Assembly: GCF_047601025.1 (NCBI RefSeq)
Contig: NZ_JASGJZ010000001.1
Location: 4,774,001-4,838,000 of the forward strand
DNA: 64,000 nt
DNA from: Pseudorhodoferax sp047601025
GTDB lineage: Bacteria; Pseudomonadota; Gammaproteobacteria; Burkholderiales; Burkholderiaceae_C
Reading direction: 5' to 3'
The position numbers and the translations under genes were made by a program. Of this stretch, positions 42,481 to 52,100 are shown one piece after another. The notes below the pieces were generated by a model. It had not been told where the DNA came from. It searched no databases and was given only the letters and a program-made list of their open reading frames with translations. Within the stretch, counting starts at the first letter, position 1. Every line of letters starts with the position of its first letter.

Positions 42481-43716
42481 TCAGGCGGCCACTTCTTCCG
42501 CTTCAGGCTGCGCTATCCCGCTCACGTCGAGCTGGCCGGACATCAGCTTGGGCAAAAGGAGATCACGGGCCCTCTGCAGGAGCTGGATTGCGATGCTCAG
42601 TTGCTCCGCTTGTTCGAGCATCGGCCCGACCATACGGTGGAACTCGACACGCACATGTTCCGGCGGTTGCCAGATCTTGATGTCGCCGATGTCAGACCGA
42701 CTCAACTCCAACTGGTTCGTGGCGCCTTTCCCCATCTCCGCAAAGAGCGGCTCTAAGTTCAAAAGTGCCTGCCCAAAATAGGTTGATGAGTTAATGTCGA
42801 TGGGCCGGACTATCGTGACATGGGTATCCACCGTGCAATCTTTGATAGGTGACCACACTTGAGCAACGCGACCCAGGGTGCCTGCACCGGTCGAATTGAT
42901 CAGTACGTCCCCCATTCGTACCAAGCGATCAGGCTTCACATCCTTTGACTGTCGGCGCGCGGGCACCATCGTGATGCGCCCGTCGCGAATGCACTTTTGG
43001 TTGATGACCCAGCCCTTCGCTGTGTCGTCGTACTTCGGGGCAATGCCGCGATTCAGATAGCTTGCCTGATCGGCGATTGACACCATTCGCCACCCTTCCG
43101 GCTCCCCAAACTTGACGGGCACCGACTCATGCCCCGGAAACCGCAGGTGCACGAACCACTCACGGTACAGCAACCGGGCGGCCTGTTCCAGTAGGGCAAT
43201 GCGGCGCTGGTTGGTGGCGATCAGGTCGTCGTATGTCGCGAGCACCTCAGCCACTTGACGTTGTACTTCAACGGGGGGGCAGGCAATTCCGAATGAAAGT
43301 AGCTTCTCTTGGCTCAAGTTGTCTTGAGTAGCCCCTTGGGACACCATCTGCAATTCACGCTGAATGATGTTGAAATAGTACTTCACAAAACGGGGGTCAG
43401 CTTTGTCCCTGTCAGCGACGAAGCCGATAACGCTATCAGGAAAGCAGGCCTCGTATGCCAATAGCGCCGTATCCGCGATGTTGGCTGCGATCGTGATGCA
43501 AAGCGTGTCTTTAGGCCACAGTCGGCTCTGAGCCAAGCCGGCCTCGCTATAGGTCGCTGAGTGTTGGTAAATGCGAAAACTGGCGTGCTTGACATCGCCA
43601 GTCTGTATGAACGGGTACTGACCACCATATAGCAACGGATCGTTGCGTGGCCGATGGCGGGACCTGCCTCTAGAGACGTACCCAAGTTGGTCAAGCGGTA
43701 GTTTCGGCCAGCTCAT
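42481..43716 (-). CDS. hsdS: Type I restriction-modification specificity subunit
   Basis: A 411-aa DNA-recognition subunit with two target recognition domains. The first has YPFIQTGDVKHASFR near 31-45, SRLWPKDTLCITIAANIADTALL near 63-85, and ends with EVQRQVAEVLATYDDLIATNQRRIALLEQ, the central coiled coil. The second has DVLINSTGAGTLGRVAQVW near 271-289 and ends with a second coil near 368-390. Base composition is visibly less GC-rich than elsewhere, normal for variable specificity genes. It overlaps hsdM by 4 bp (ATGA). The recognition sequence cannot be read from the protein. Confidence 0.92.
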   Translation of the reverse strand: MSWPKLPLDQLGYVSRGRSRHRPRNDPLLYGGQYPFIQTGDVKHASFRIYQHSATYSEAGLAQSRLWPKDTLCITIAANIADTALLAYEACFPDSVIGFVADRDKADPRFVKYYFNIIQRELQMVSQGATQDNLSQEKLLSFGIACPPVEVQRQVAEVLATYDDLIATNQRRIALLEQAARLLYREWFVHLRFPGHESVPVKFGEPEGWRMVSIADQASYLNRGIAPKYDDTAKGWVINQKCIRDGRITMVPARRQSKDVKPDRLVRMGDVLINSTGAGTLGRVAQVWSPIKDCTVDTHVTIVRPIDINSSTYFGQALLNLEPLFAEMGKGATNQLELSRSDIGDIKIWQPPEHVRVEFHRMVGPMLEQAEQLSIAIQLLQRARDLLLPKLMSGQLDVSGIAQPEAEEVAA

Positions 43717-45983
43717 CCCAACAACCCCTCCAAATTGCCCGCAATCCGCCCCGCCAGCGCCACAGCCTTCTCGTTCAACTCCGCCAGCTCCTCGTGGATT
43801 TCACGCAGTTGCTCGGCGAAGGCATCTTCGTCGCCATCGTCCTGCACCGCCGCCACACCCACGTAACGTCCCGGCGTCAGTGACCAGTCGTTGGCGGCGA
43901 TCTCCTCGCGCGTCACGGCCTTGCACAGGCCGGGTACGTCGTCGTACCAACCGTTGGGAAAGCGGCTGTGCAGCCAGTGCACCTGGTGAATGAAGTAAGC
44001 GGCCTGCTTGGGCGCCTCCAGTGCCAGGTCGCGCACGGTGGGGTCTTCGTTCTTCTTGGCATCAGCCGGCTGCAGGGCGCGGCGGGCCTCGCGGATGGCC
44101 TTGCCGTGCCAGGCTTTGCTGGCGCGGGCGCGCACAGTTTTCTCGGCTGCGTCCACCAGCGCTAGGGCGCGCTTGTGCCGGGCTTCCAGCGTCTTGCCGG
44201 CAGCCTTGAGGGTGGGGGTAAGCACATCCAGCGTGGCCTGCAGCGCTTTCTGGCCAGCGTGGGTCGCTAGGTCGGCCTGGGCGATAGCGGTGTGTGCCTG
44301 GGCGGCCTGGGCCAGCAGCGCGGCCAGCGCGTCGGCGGCACTGGTGTCGGCCAGGGCCTGGGCCAGATCGGCTTTCCAGGCGTCCAGCGCGGCTTGCAGT
44401 TCAGCGCGCTGCTGGGTCAACTCGGCTTGCTGCTCGGTCGGGGGTGGCGGGGCTGCCGGCAGCGGCGGCAGCGGCGGCAGCAATTCATCGTTCACCCGGG
44501 CATCGCGGGCGAAGCGCATCAGCTTAAGTGCCAGCCGGCGCAGCGTGCGGCTGTCGGCGCGCAGTCGGCCAGGCAGCTCCGCCAGCCAGTCGCCCACCTG
44601 GCGCTGATAGCCGGCCACCAGGGCGACGAACTTTTCATGCTCGTCGCGGTAGAGCCAGGTGATGGCGGTCAGGTTGGCCAGTTGCTCTTCGGTGAACACG
44701 TGCGACCGCGCCGACACTACGTGGTAGACGTTGCGGGCGTCGATCATCAGCACCTGGTCTTGCAGGTCGTCGGGCTTGCCCTTGTCGAAGAACCACAGCG
44801 TGCACGGTAGGCTGCGGGTGTAGAAGAACTTGGTGCCGATGGACATCATGACGTCCACGTGGCCGCTCTTGACCAGCTTCTCGCGGATGTCGCGGTCTTT
44901 ATTGCCGGCGTCGGATGCGCTGGACGCCATGACGAAGCCGGCCCGGCCGGTGTCGTTCAGGTAGCTGTAGAAATACTGAATCCACAGGCTGTTGGCGTTG
45001 CTGATGGCACCGGTCTTGGCGTTGGTGCCGGGCAAGCCGAAGGGCAGGCGGTAGGGGCCGCCCTCGGCCTGGGCTGCCTCTTGCGCCGTTTGCGGTGCCA
45101 ACTGCTTGCTGACCTTCTTGGTGTCCACGCCATCCACGTTGAACGGCGGGTTGGCCATGACGAAGTCGCACTGGCCAATCAGGTGCTCCGCTTGGTCGTA
45201 GAAGGTGTTGCCCTGGCGGATGTTGCTGGCGTCCAGCCCGTGCACCACCAGATTCATGCGCGCCAACTTGGTATTGGTGTCGCTTTTTTCCTGGCCATGG
45301 AAGGTGACGGTCTCCAACGCGCTGGCGCGGCGCACTTTCTCGATGAAGTGGCCGGTTTGCACAAACATGCCGGCGGAGCCGCAGGCCGGGTCGAACACGA
45401 TGCCATGGTCGGGCTGGATGACGTTGACGATCATGCGCACCAGCGACGGTGGGGTGAAAAACTCGCCACCCTCCTGCGCGCCGGTCATGGCGAACTTGTT
45501 CAGGAAATATTCGTAGATGCGGCCGAACACGTCGCCGGTGGCGGTCTTCAGCGCGGGCCGGTCGAAGATCTTCACCAAGTCGGCCAGCAGGTCGGGTTCG
45601 AAGGCGGGGTAGCCGCGCGGCAACGCACCTTCCAGCACGGTGTATTCGGCTTCGATCGCATCCATGGCGGCCTCGATGGCCTCGCCCACATCGGTCCCTT
45701 TCGGCAGGCTGGCGATGGCGTCGAATCGGGCCGCCTCGGGCAGGTAGATGGCGGCCTTGCCTTGGAACTCGGTCCTGATCAGTTCTTCACGCTGGGCCGC
45801 CGGCATCTTGGCCGGGATGCTTGCCAGAATGCCGGGCAGGTAGGCCTTGAAACGGTTGTCCGCATGGCGCAGGAAGATCAGGCCCAGTACCGGCATTGCG
45901 TACTCCGCGGCCGTCAGCTTTGAATTGGCACGCAACTGGTCGGCGGCCTCCCAGAGTTCGTTTTCGAGTTGTTGGACGTTCAT
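43713..45983 (-). CDS. hsdM: Type I restriction-modification methyltransferase subunit with internal insertion
   Basis: A 756-aa adenine N6-methyltransferase, larger than the usual 480-550. The HsdM N-domain (residues 1-140) is followed by the SAM motif VFDPACGSAGMF at 196-207 and the catalytic NPPF at 278-281. After the normal core (to about 495) there is a Pro-rich hinge (LLPPLPPLPAAPPPP) and an Ala/Gln/Leu coiled-coil segment to about 660. The standard HsdM ending (TREEIAANDWSLTPGRYVGV and a final helix) then resumes. The ATG at 45983 is chosen because it matches the family N-terminus. It is first in hsdMSR. Confidence 0.93.
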   Translation of the reverse strand: MNVQQLENELWEAADQLRANSKLTAAEYAMPVLGLIFLRHADNRFKAYLPGILASIPAKMPAAQREELIRTEFQGKAAIYLPEAARFDAIASLPKGTDVGEAIEAAMDAIEAEYTVLEGALPRGYPAFEPDLLADLVKIFDRPALKTATGDVFGRIYEYFLNKFAMTGAQEGGEFFTPPSLVRMIVNVIQPDHGIVFDPACGSAGMFVQTGHFIEKVRRASALETVTFHGQEKSDTNTKLARMNLVVHGLDASNIRQGNTFYDQAEHLIGQCDFVMANPPFNVDGVDTKKVSKQLAPQTAQEAAQAEGGPYRLPFGLPGTNAKTGAISNANSLWIQYFYSYLNDTGRAGFVMASSASDAGNKDRDIREKLVKSGHVDVMMSIGTKFFYTRSLPCTLWFFDKGKPDDLQDQVLMIDARNVYHVVSARSHVFTEEQLANLTAITWLYRDEHEKFVALVAGYQRQVGDWLAELPGRLRADSRTLRRLALKLMRFARDARVNDELLPPLPPLPAAPPPPTEQQAELTQQRAELQAALDAWKADLAQALADTSAADALAALLAQAAQAHTAIAQADLATHAGQKALQATLDVLTPTLKAAGKTLEARHKRALALVDAAEKTVRARASKAWHGKAIREARRALQPADAKKNEDPTVRDLALEAPKQAAYFIHQVHWLHSRFPNGWYDDVPGLCKAVTREEIAANDWSLTPGRYVGVAAVQDDGDEDAFAEQLREIHEELAELNEKAVALAGRIAGNLEGLLG

Positions 45984-46430
45984 GTTTGGTGATTTTCTCC
46001 GGGCGTCACAAGCCAGGAGCCTGCGGCGAGGATTTTCTGACGGCGCAGGTAAGGTCGCGCCCTCGCTCAGGGAGCTTCTGCACAACGTGATGACCGCGCG
46101 GCTTCAGTTGATGGCAGTACGGCGATTCGCCCTTAAGCCGTCGTTCTGCTGGCGGACATGAATGGCGGCTGACGCTGCAGACAGGTCGCTCAGCCCACCG
46201 ATCGAAGAAAGGCACGAGTCTCCAGCCACCATGCGCTGGTCCGGCGGGCAGCGCGCACCTCGCCCTCCAGCACCCCCTGAAAGGCCCAAAGCCGAGCCGC
46301 CATCCTCCATCCGAACGACCCCGCCCCGCCCTCCATCGTTCTTCCGCACCCCTTCCGCCGCCCGCCCGGCGGATACCGCGCGCGCCCCGCCCGCGCCACA
46401 GTGCCGGCATCCCGACCGACCGTGCACGCC
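45984..46430. other. 447-bp region between hsdM and narK1
   Basis: Divergent upstream regions of the restriction locus and the nitrate cluster. No convincing gene is seen. I searched it for FNR-type boxes (TTGAT-N4-ATCAA) and found only half sites such as TTGAT near 46108. The half next to hsdM is less GC-rich, like the hsd genes; the half next to narK1 is C-rich and core-like, so the island edge probably falls near 46150. Confidence 0.4.
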
Positions 46431-47708
46431 ATGCCTCCGAGCCCCGCCGCCCCTGCCCCCGCCCCCATCCCGCGCCAGGCCTGGAGCGTGCTGGCCGTCA
46501 GCACGCTGGCCTTCACGGTCTGCTTCATGGTCTGGATGATGTTCGGCGTCATCGGCATCCCGCTGAAGCAGGAGCTGGGCCTGAACGCCACGGAGTTCGG
46601 CCTGCTCACGGCCATGCCGGTGCTGACCGGCTCGCTGGTGCGCGTGCCGCTGGGCATCTGGACCGACCGCTACGGCGGGCGCATCGTGATGGCGGTGCTG
46701 ATGGCCGTCACGGTGCCGGCGATCTGGGCGATGGCCTACGCCACGCAGTACTGGCACTTCCTCGTGATCGGCCTGTTCGTGGGCTTGGCCGGCGGCTCGT
46801 TCTCGGTCGGCACGCCGTACGTGGCGCGCTGGTTCCCCAAGAACCGCCAGGGCATGGCGATGGGCGTGTATGGCGCCGGCAACTCGGGCTCGGCGGTCAA
46901 CAAGTTCGTCGCGCCGGCGCTGCTGGTGGCCGGCGGCTGGGCGCTGGTGCCCAAGGCCTATGCGGCGGTGATGGCCGGCACCGTGGTCCTGTTCTGGCTG
47001 TTCAGCGCGCACGATCCCCGGCACCTGGTGCCCAGCAGCGTGCGCTTCACCGACCAGCTCAAGGCGCTGAAGGACCCGCGCGTGCTCAAGTACTGCCAGT
47101 ACTACAGCATCGTGTTCGGCGGCTACGTGGCGCTGGCGCTGTGGATGGTGCAGTACTACGTCGGCGAGTACGGGCTGAGCATCCAGACGGCCGCGCTGCT
47201 GGCCGCCTGCTTCTCGCTGCCCGGCGGCGTGCTGCGCGCCGTCGGCGGCGTGCTGTCGGACCGGTACGGCGCGCACAAGGTCACCTGGTGGGTGCTGTGG
47301 GTGAGCTGGATCTGCCTGTTCCTGCTGAGCTACCCGCAGACCGACTTCACCATCGCCACGGCGGACGGCCCGCGCAGCTTCCACCTGGGCCTGAACGTCT
47401 ACGCCTTCACCGCGCTGATGGCGGTGCTGGGCGTGGCCTGGGCCTTCGGCAAGGCCAGCGTGTTCAAGTACGTGGGCGACGACTACCCGCACAACATCGG
47501 CGCCATCAGCGGCATCGTCGGCCTGGCCGGCGGGCTGGGCGGCTTCGTGCTGCCGATCCTGTTCGGCGCGCTGCTGGACGTCACCGGCATCCGCTCCAGC
47601 GCCTTCATGCTGCTGTACGGCGTGGTCTGGGTCTCGCTGATCTGGATGTACTGGACCGAGGTGCGCCGCACCGACGTGATGGGCCGCGCCGCGCCCGCCG
47701 CCTCCTGA
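46431..47708 (+). CDS. narK1: NarK1-type nitrate/nitrite MFS transporter
   Basis: A 425-aa, 12-helix transporter of the nitrate/nitrite porter family. The substrate-site Arg of helix 2 lies in VLTGSLVRVPLGIWTDRYGGR. The nitrate signatures are GLAGGSFSVGTPYVARWFPKNRQGMAMGVYGAGNSG and, in the second half, AWAFGKASVFKYVGDDYPHNIGAISGIVGLAGGLGGF. The ATG at 46431 is chosen over a GTG at 46401. NarK1-like proteins are thought to be nitrate/proton symporters. It is 13 bp before narK2; the two halves are fused in some denitrifiers, such as Paracoccus. Confidence 0.92.
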   Translation: MPPSPAAPAPAPIPRQAWSVLAVSTLAFTVCFMVWMMFGVIGIPLKQELGLNATEFGLLTAMPVLTGSLVRVPLGIWTDRYGGRIVMAVLMAVTVPAIWAMAYATQYWHFLVIGLFVGLAGGSFSVGTPYVARWFPKNRQGMAMGVYGAGNSGSAVNKFVAPALLVAGGWALVPKAYAAVMAGTVVLFWLFSAHDPRHLVPSSVRFTDQLKALKDPRVLKYCQYYSIVFGGYVALALWMVQYYVGEYGLSIQTAALLAACFSLPGGVLRAVGGVLSDRYGAHKVTWWVLWVSWICLFLLSYPQTDFTIATADGPRSFHLGLNVYAFTALMAVLGVAWAFGKASVFKYVGDDYPHNIGAISGIVGLAGGLGGFVLPILFGALLDVTGIRSSAFMLLYGVVWVSLIWMYWTEVRRTDVMGRAAPAAS

Positions 47709-47721
47709 CCGAAGGCCCCCG

Positions 47722-49161
47722 ATGGACACCTCCACCACCTCCGCCGCACCGCGCCGCGGCCGCACGCTGCAGATCTGGACGCCGGAGGACAAGGCCTTCT
47801 GGGAAAAGGAAGGCGAGGCCATCGCCAAGCTGAACCTGTGGATCTCGGTGCCCGCGCTGTTCCTGGCCTTCGCGGTCTGGCAGGTCTGGAGCGTGGTCGC
47901 CGTCAGCCTGCCGGGCCTGGGCTTCAGCTACTCCACGAACCAGCTGTTCTGGCTGGCCGCGGCGCCGGCGCTCTCCGGCGCCACGCTGCGCATCTTCTAT
48001 TCGTTCATGGTGCCGCTGGTGGGCGGGCGGCGCTGGACGGCGATCTCCACGGCCAGCCTGCTGGTGCCGGCCGTCGGCATCGGCATCGCGGTGCAGGACC
48101 CGTCCACGCCCTACCCCACGATGCTGGTCCTGGCTCTGCTGTGCGGGCTGGGCGGCGGCAACTTCAGCTCCAGCATGGCCAACATCAGCCACTTCTTCCC
48201 GAACGACCGCAAGGGCTCGGCGCTGGGCGTGAACGCCGGCCTGGGCAACCTCGGGGTGTCGGTGGTGCAGTTCCTGAGCCCCATCGTCGTGACCGTGGGC
48301 CTGCTCGGCGTCTTCGGCGGCGAGCCGCAGCTCGTCACCCGCAACGGCGCGCAGGTGCAGGTGTGGATGCAGAACGCCGCCTTCATCTGGGTGCCGTGGA
48401 TCGCGCTGGTCTCGGTCGTCGCCTGGTTCGCGATGAACGACGTGGCCGCCGCCAAGGCCTCCGTCGCCGCGCAGGCGGCGATCTTCGCGGAGCCGCACAA
48501 CTGGATCATGTGCCTGCTGTACCTGGGCACCTTCGGCTCCTTCATCGGCTTCGCGGCGGGTTTCCCGCTGCTGATCCGGAGCCAGTTCCCCGACGTCAAC
48601 CCGCTCGCCTACGCCTGGCTCGGCCCGCTGGTCGGCGCCGTGGTGCGGCCGTTCGGCGGCTGGCTGTCGGACAGAATCGGCGGCGGCGTGGTGACGATGT
48701 GGAACTTCCTCGTCATGGCGGCGGCGGTGCTGGGCGTGCTGTATTTCCTGCCGCGGGGTGCCGGCACGCTGGCCCTGCCGCCCGGCCCCGGGGCCGGCAG
48801 CTTCGCCGGCTTCTTCCTGATGTTCCTGGTGCTGTTCGTCACCACCGGCATCGGCAACGGCTCGACCTTCCGCATGATCCCGGTGATCTTCAACCAGCTC
48901 GCCCTGCGCGGCGCCGGCCGGGGCGAGGCCGCCCGCGCCGCCGCGCTGAAGGAAGGCAACGTGCGCGGCGCGGCCGCGGTCGGCTTCGCCGGCGCCCTGG
49001 GCGCCTACGGCGGCTTCTTCATCCCCAAGAGCTACGGCAGCTCGATCGCCGCGACCGGCGGCCCCGAGGCCGCGCTGTGGATCTTCGCCGCCTTCTACCT
49101 CGCCTGCGTCGCGGTCACCTGGTGGTGCTACGCGCGCCGCCAGGCCGCCATGCCCTGCTGA
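47722..49161 (+). CDS. narK2: NarK2-type nitrate/nitrite antiporter
   Basis: A 479-aa MFS transporter with an N-terminal cytoplasmic lead (TLQIWTPEDKAFWEKEGEAIAKLNLWIS) typical of NarK2 in narK1K2GHJI clusters. It carries the nitrate signatures CGLGGGNFSSSMANISHFFPNDRKGSALGVNAGLGNLGVS near 142-181 and AAAVGFAGALGAYGGFFIPKSYG near 425-447. Probable nitrate/nitrite antiporter, feeding NarG and removing nitrite. It is 10 bp before narG. Confidence 0.94.
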   Translation: MDTSTTSAAPRRGRTLQIWTPEDKAFWEKEGEAIAKLNLWISVPALFLAFAVWQVWSVVAVSLPGLGFSYSTNQLFWLAAAPALSGATLRIFYSFMVPLVGGRRWTAISTASLLVPAVGIGIAVQDPSTPYPTMLVLALLCGLGGGNFSSSMANISHFFPNDRKGSALGVNAGLGNLGVSVVQFLSPIVVTVGLLGVFGGEPQLVTRNGAQVQVWMQNAAFIWVPWIALVSVVAWFAMNDVAAAKASVAAQAAIFAEPHNWIMCLLYLGTFGSFIGFAAGFPLLIRSQFPDVNPLAYAWLGPLVGAVVRPFGGWLSDRIGGGVVTMWNFLVMAAAVLGVLYFLPRGAGTLALPPGPGAGSFAGFFLMFLVLFVTTGIGNGSTFRMIPVIFNQLALRGAGRGEAARAAALKEGNVRGAAAVGFAGALGAYGGFFIPKSYGSSIAATGGPEAALWIFAAFYLACVAVTWWCYARRQAAMPC

Positions 49162-49171
49162 GAACACGCCC

Positions 49172-52100
49172 ATGAGCCACTTCCTCGACCGCCTGACCCA
49201 TTTCCGCCTGCCGCAGGAGAGCTTCGCCAACGGCCACGGCCGCACCACCGGCGAGGACCGCACCTGGGAGGACGCCTACCGCGCGCGCTGGGCGCACGAC
49301 AAGATCGTGCGCAGCACGCACGGCGTGAACTGCACGGGCTCGTGCTCGTGGAAGATCTACGTCAAGGGCGGCATCGTCACCTGGGAGACCCAGCAGACCG
49401 ACTACCCGCGCACGCGCTGGGACATGCCCAACCACGAGCCGCGCGGCTGCGCGCGCGGCGCCAGCTACAGCTGGTACCTGTACAGCGCCAATCGCGTGAA
49501 GTACCCGATGGTGCGCGGCCGGCTGCTGGAGCGCTGGCGCACCGCGCTGAAGGCCGGCCGCGGCCCGGTCGACGCCTGGGCGTCGATCGTCGAGGACGAG
49601 GCCGCGCGGCGCGACTACCAGGGCGTGCGCGGCATCGGCGGCTTCGTGCGCAGCAGTTGGGACGAGGTGAACCAGCTCGTCGCCGCGGCCAACGTCTACA
49701 CGATCAAGCGGCACGGGCCGGACCGCATCATCGGCTTCTCGCCGATCCCGGCCATGAGCATGGTCAGCTACGCGGCCGGCAGCCGCTACCTGAGCCTGCT
49801 CGGCGGCGTGTGCATGAGCTTCTACGACTGGTACTGCGACCTGCCGCCGGCCAGCCCCCAGGTCTGGGGCGAGCAGACCGACGTGCCGGAATCGGCCGAC
49901 TGGTACAACAGCCACTACATCATCGCCTGGGGCTCCAACGTGCCGCAGACGCGCACGCCGGACGCGCACTTCTTCACCGAGGTGCGCTACAAGGGCGCCA
50001 AGACCGTGGCCGTGACGCCCGACTACAGCGAGGTCGCCAAGCTGGCCGACCTGTGGCTGCACCCAAAGCAGGGCACGGACGCCGCGCTGGCCATGGCCAT
50101 GGGCCACGTGGCGCTCAACGAGTTCTACTTCAAGACCCGCTCCGCGTACTTCGACGACTACGCGCGCCGCTACACCGACCTGCCGATGCTGGTGCTGCTG
50201 AAGGAGCACCGGCTGGCCGACGGCAGCACGGTGCTGGCGCCCGACCGCTACCTGCGCGCCGACGACTTCAACGGCCGGCTGGGCCAGCAGAACAACCCGG
50301 AGTGGAAGACCGTCGCCTTCGACACCGACGGCCGCGCGGTGCTGCCGCACGGCTCGATCGGCTTTCGCTGGGGCGCCGAGGGCCGCGACGACGCCGGCAA
50401 GTGGAACCTGGAGAACCGGGAGGCCCGCCACGGCGCCGAGGTGCGGCTCAAGCTCTCGGTGCTGGAAGACGGCGCGCAGGCGCACGAGATCGTGGAGGTG
50501 GGCTTCCCGTACTTCGGCGGCATCGAGACGCCGCACTTCACGGCCAATGCGCTCGATGGCGTGCCAGGCCGCGCTCAGGCGCCCTCGTCCCCGCCGGGTA
50601 GCGGTTCGCCCCAGGGCGGCCCCGGGGACCGCATGTCCGGCGACGTGCACCGCGCGCGCGTGCCGGCGGTGCGGCTGCGGCTGGGCCGGGACGGCCGCTA
50701 CCACGACGCGCTGGTCGCCACCGTGTTCGACCTGCAGGCCGCGCAGTACGGCATCGCCCGCGGCCTGGGCAGCGGCGCGCAGGACTACGACCAGAACGCG
50801 CCCTACACGCCGGCTTGGGCCGAGCAGGTCACCGGCGTGCCGCGCCAGCAGATCATCACGGTGGCGCGCGAGTTCGCCGCCAATGCCGACAAGACGCGCG
50901 GCAAGTCCATGGTGATCATCGGCGCGGCGATGAACCACTGGTACCACTGCGACATGAACTACCGCGGCGTCATCAACCTGCTGATGATGTGCGGCTGCAT
51001 CGGCCAGAGCGGCGGCGGCTGGTCGCACTACGTGGGCCAGGAGAAGCTGCGCCCGCAGACCGGCTGGACGGCGCTGGCCTTCGCGCTGGACTGGGCGCGC
51101 CCGCCGCGCCAGCAGAACTCCACCAGCTTCTTCTACGCCCACACCGACCAGTGGCGCTACGAGAAGCTGGGGCTCGACGAGATCGTCTCGCCGCTGGCCG
51201 ACCGCAGCCAGTACGGCGGCAGCATGATCGACTACAACGTGCGCGCCGAGCGCATGGGCTGGCTGCCCAGCGCGCCGCAGCTCAAGACCAATCCGCTGCA
51301 CGTGGCCGCGCAGGCCGATGCCGCGGGCCTGGCGCCGCGCGACTACGTGGCCCGGGCGCTGCAGGACGGCAGCCTGCAGATGAGCTGCGAGGACCCGGAC
51401 GCCCCCGAGAACTGGCCGCGCAACCTGTTCGTCTGGCGCAGCAACCTACTGGGCTCCAGCGGCAAGGGCCACGAGTACTTCTGCAAGCACCTGCTGGGCA
51501 CCGGCAACGGCGTGCAGGGCAAGGACCTCGGCGAGCAGGTGGGCCCCCATGCCCCCCGCGGGGAAGAACCCGCCGCGGGGCGGCCCGGCGGCGGGTTCGA
51601 CGCCAAGCCCGAGGAGGTCGTGTGGCACGCCGACGCGCCGCAGGGCAAGCTGGACCTGCTGGTCACGCTGGACTTCCGCATGAGCACGACCTGCCTGTAC
51701 TCCGACATCGTGCTGCCCACCGCCAGCTGGTACGAGAAGAACGACCTGAACACCAGCGACATGCATCCCTTCATCCACCCGCTGTCGGCGGCCGTGGACC
51801 CGGTGTGGGAGGCACGCTCGGACTGGGAGATCTACAAGGGCTTCGCCAAGGCCTTCAGCGAGGTCTGCGTGGGCCACCTGGGCGTGGAGCGCGACACCGT
51901 GCTGACGCCGCTGATGCACGACACGCCGGCCGAGCTGGCCCAGCCCTACGGCGTGGCCGAGTGGAAGAAGGGCGAATGCGCGCTGGTGCCCGGCAAGACC
52001 GCGCCGCAGGTCACCGTGGTCGAGCGCGACTACCCCAACCTGTACAAGCGCTTCACCGCCCTGGGCCCGCTGCTGGACCGGCTCGGCAACGGCGGCAAGG

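Noticed and set aside
46100..46125. TTGAT near 46108 as an FNR box for narK1
   Set aside because: The second half site (ATCAA) is missing at the required spacing, so only a half site is present.
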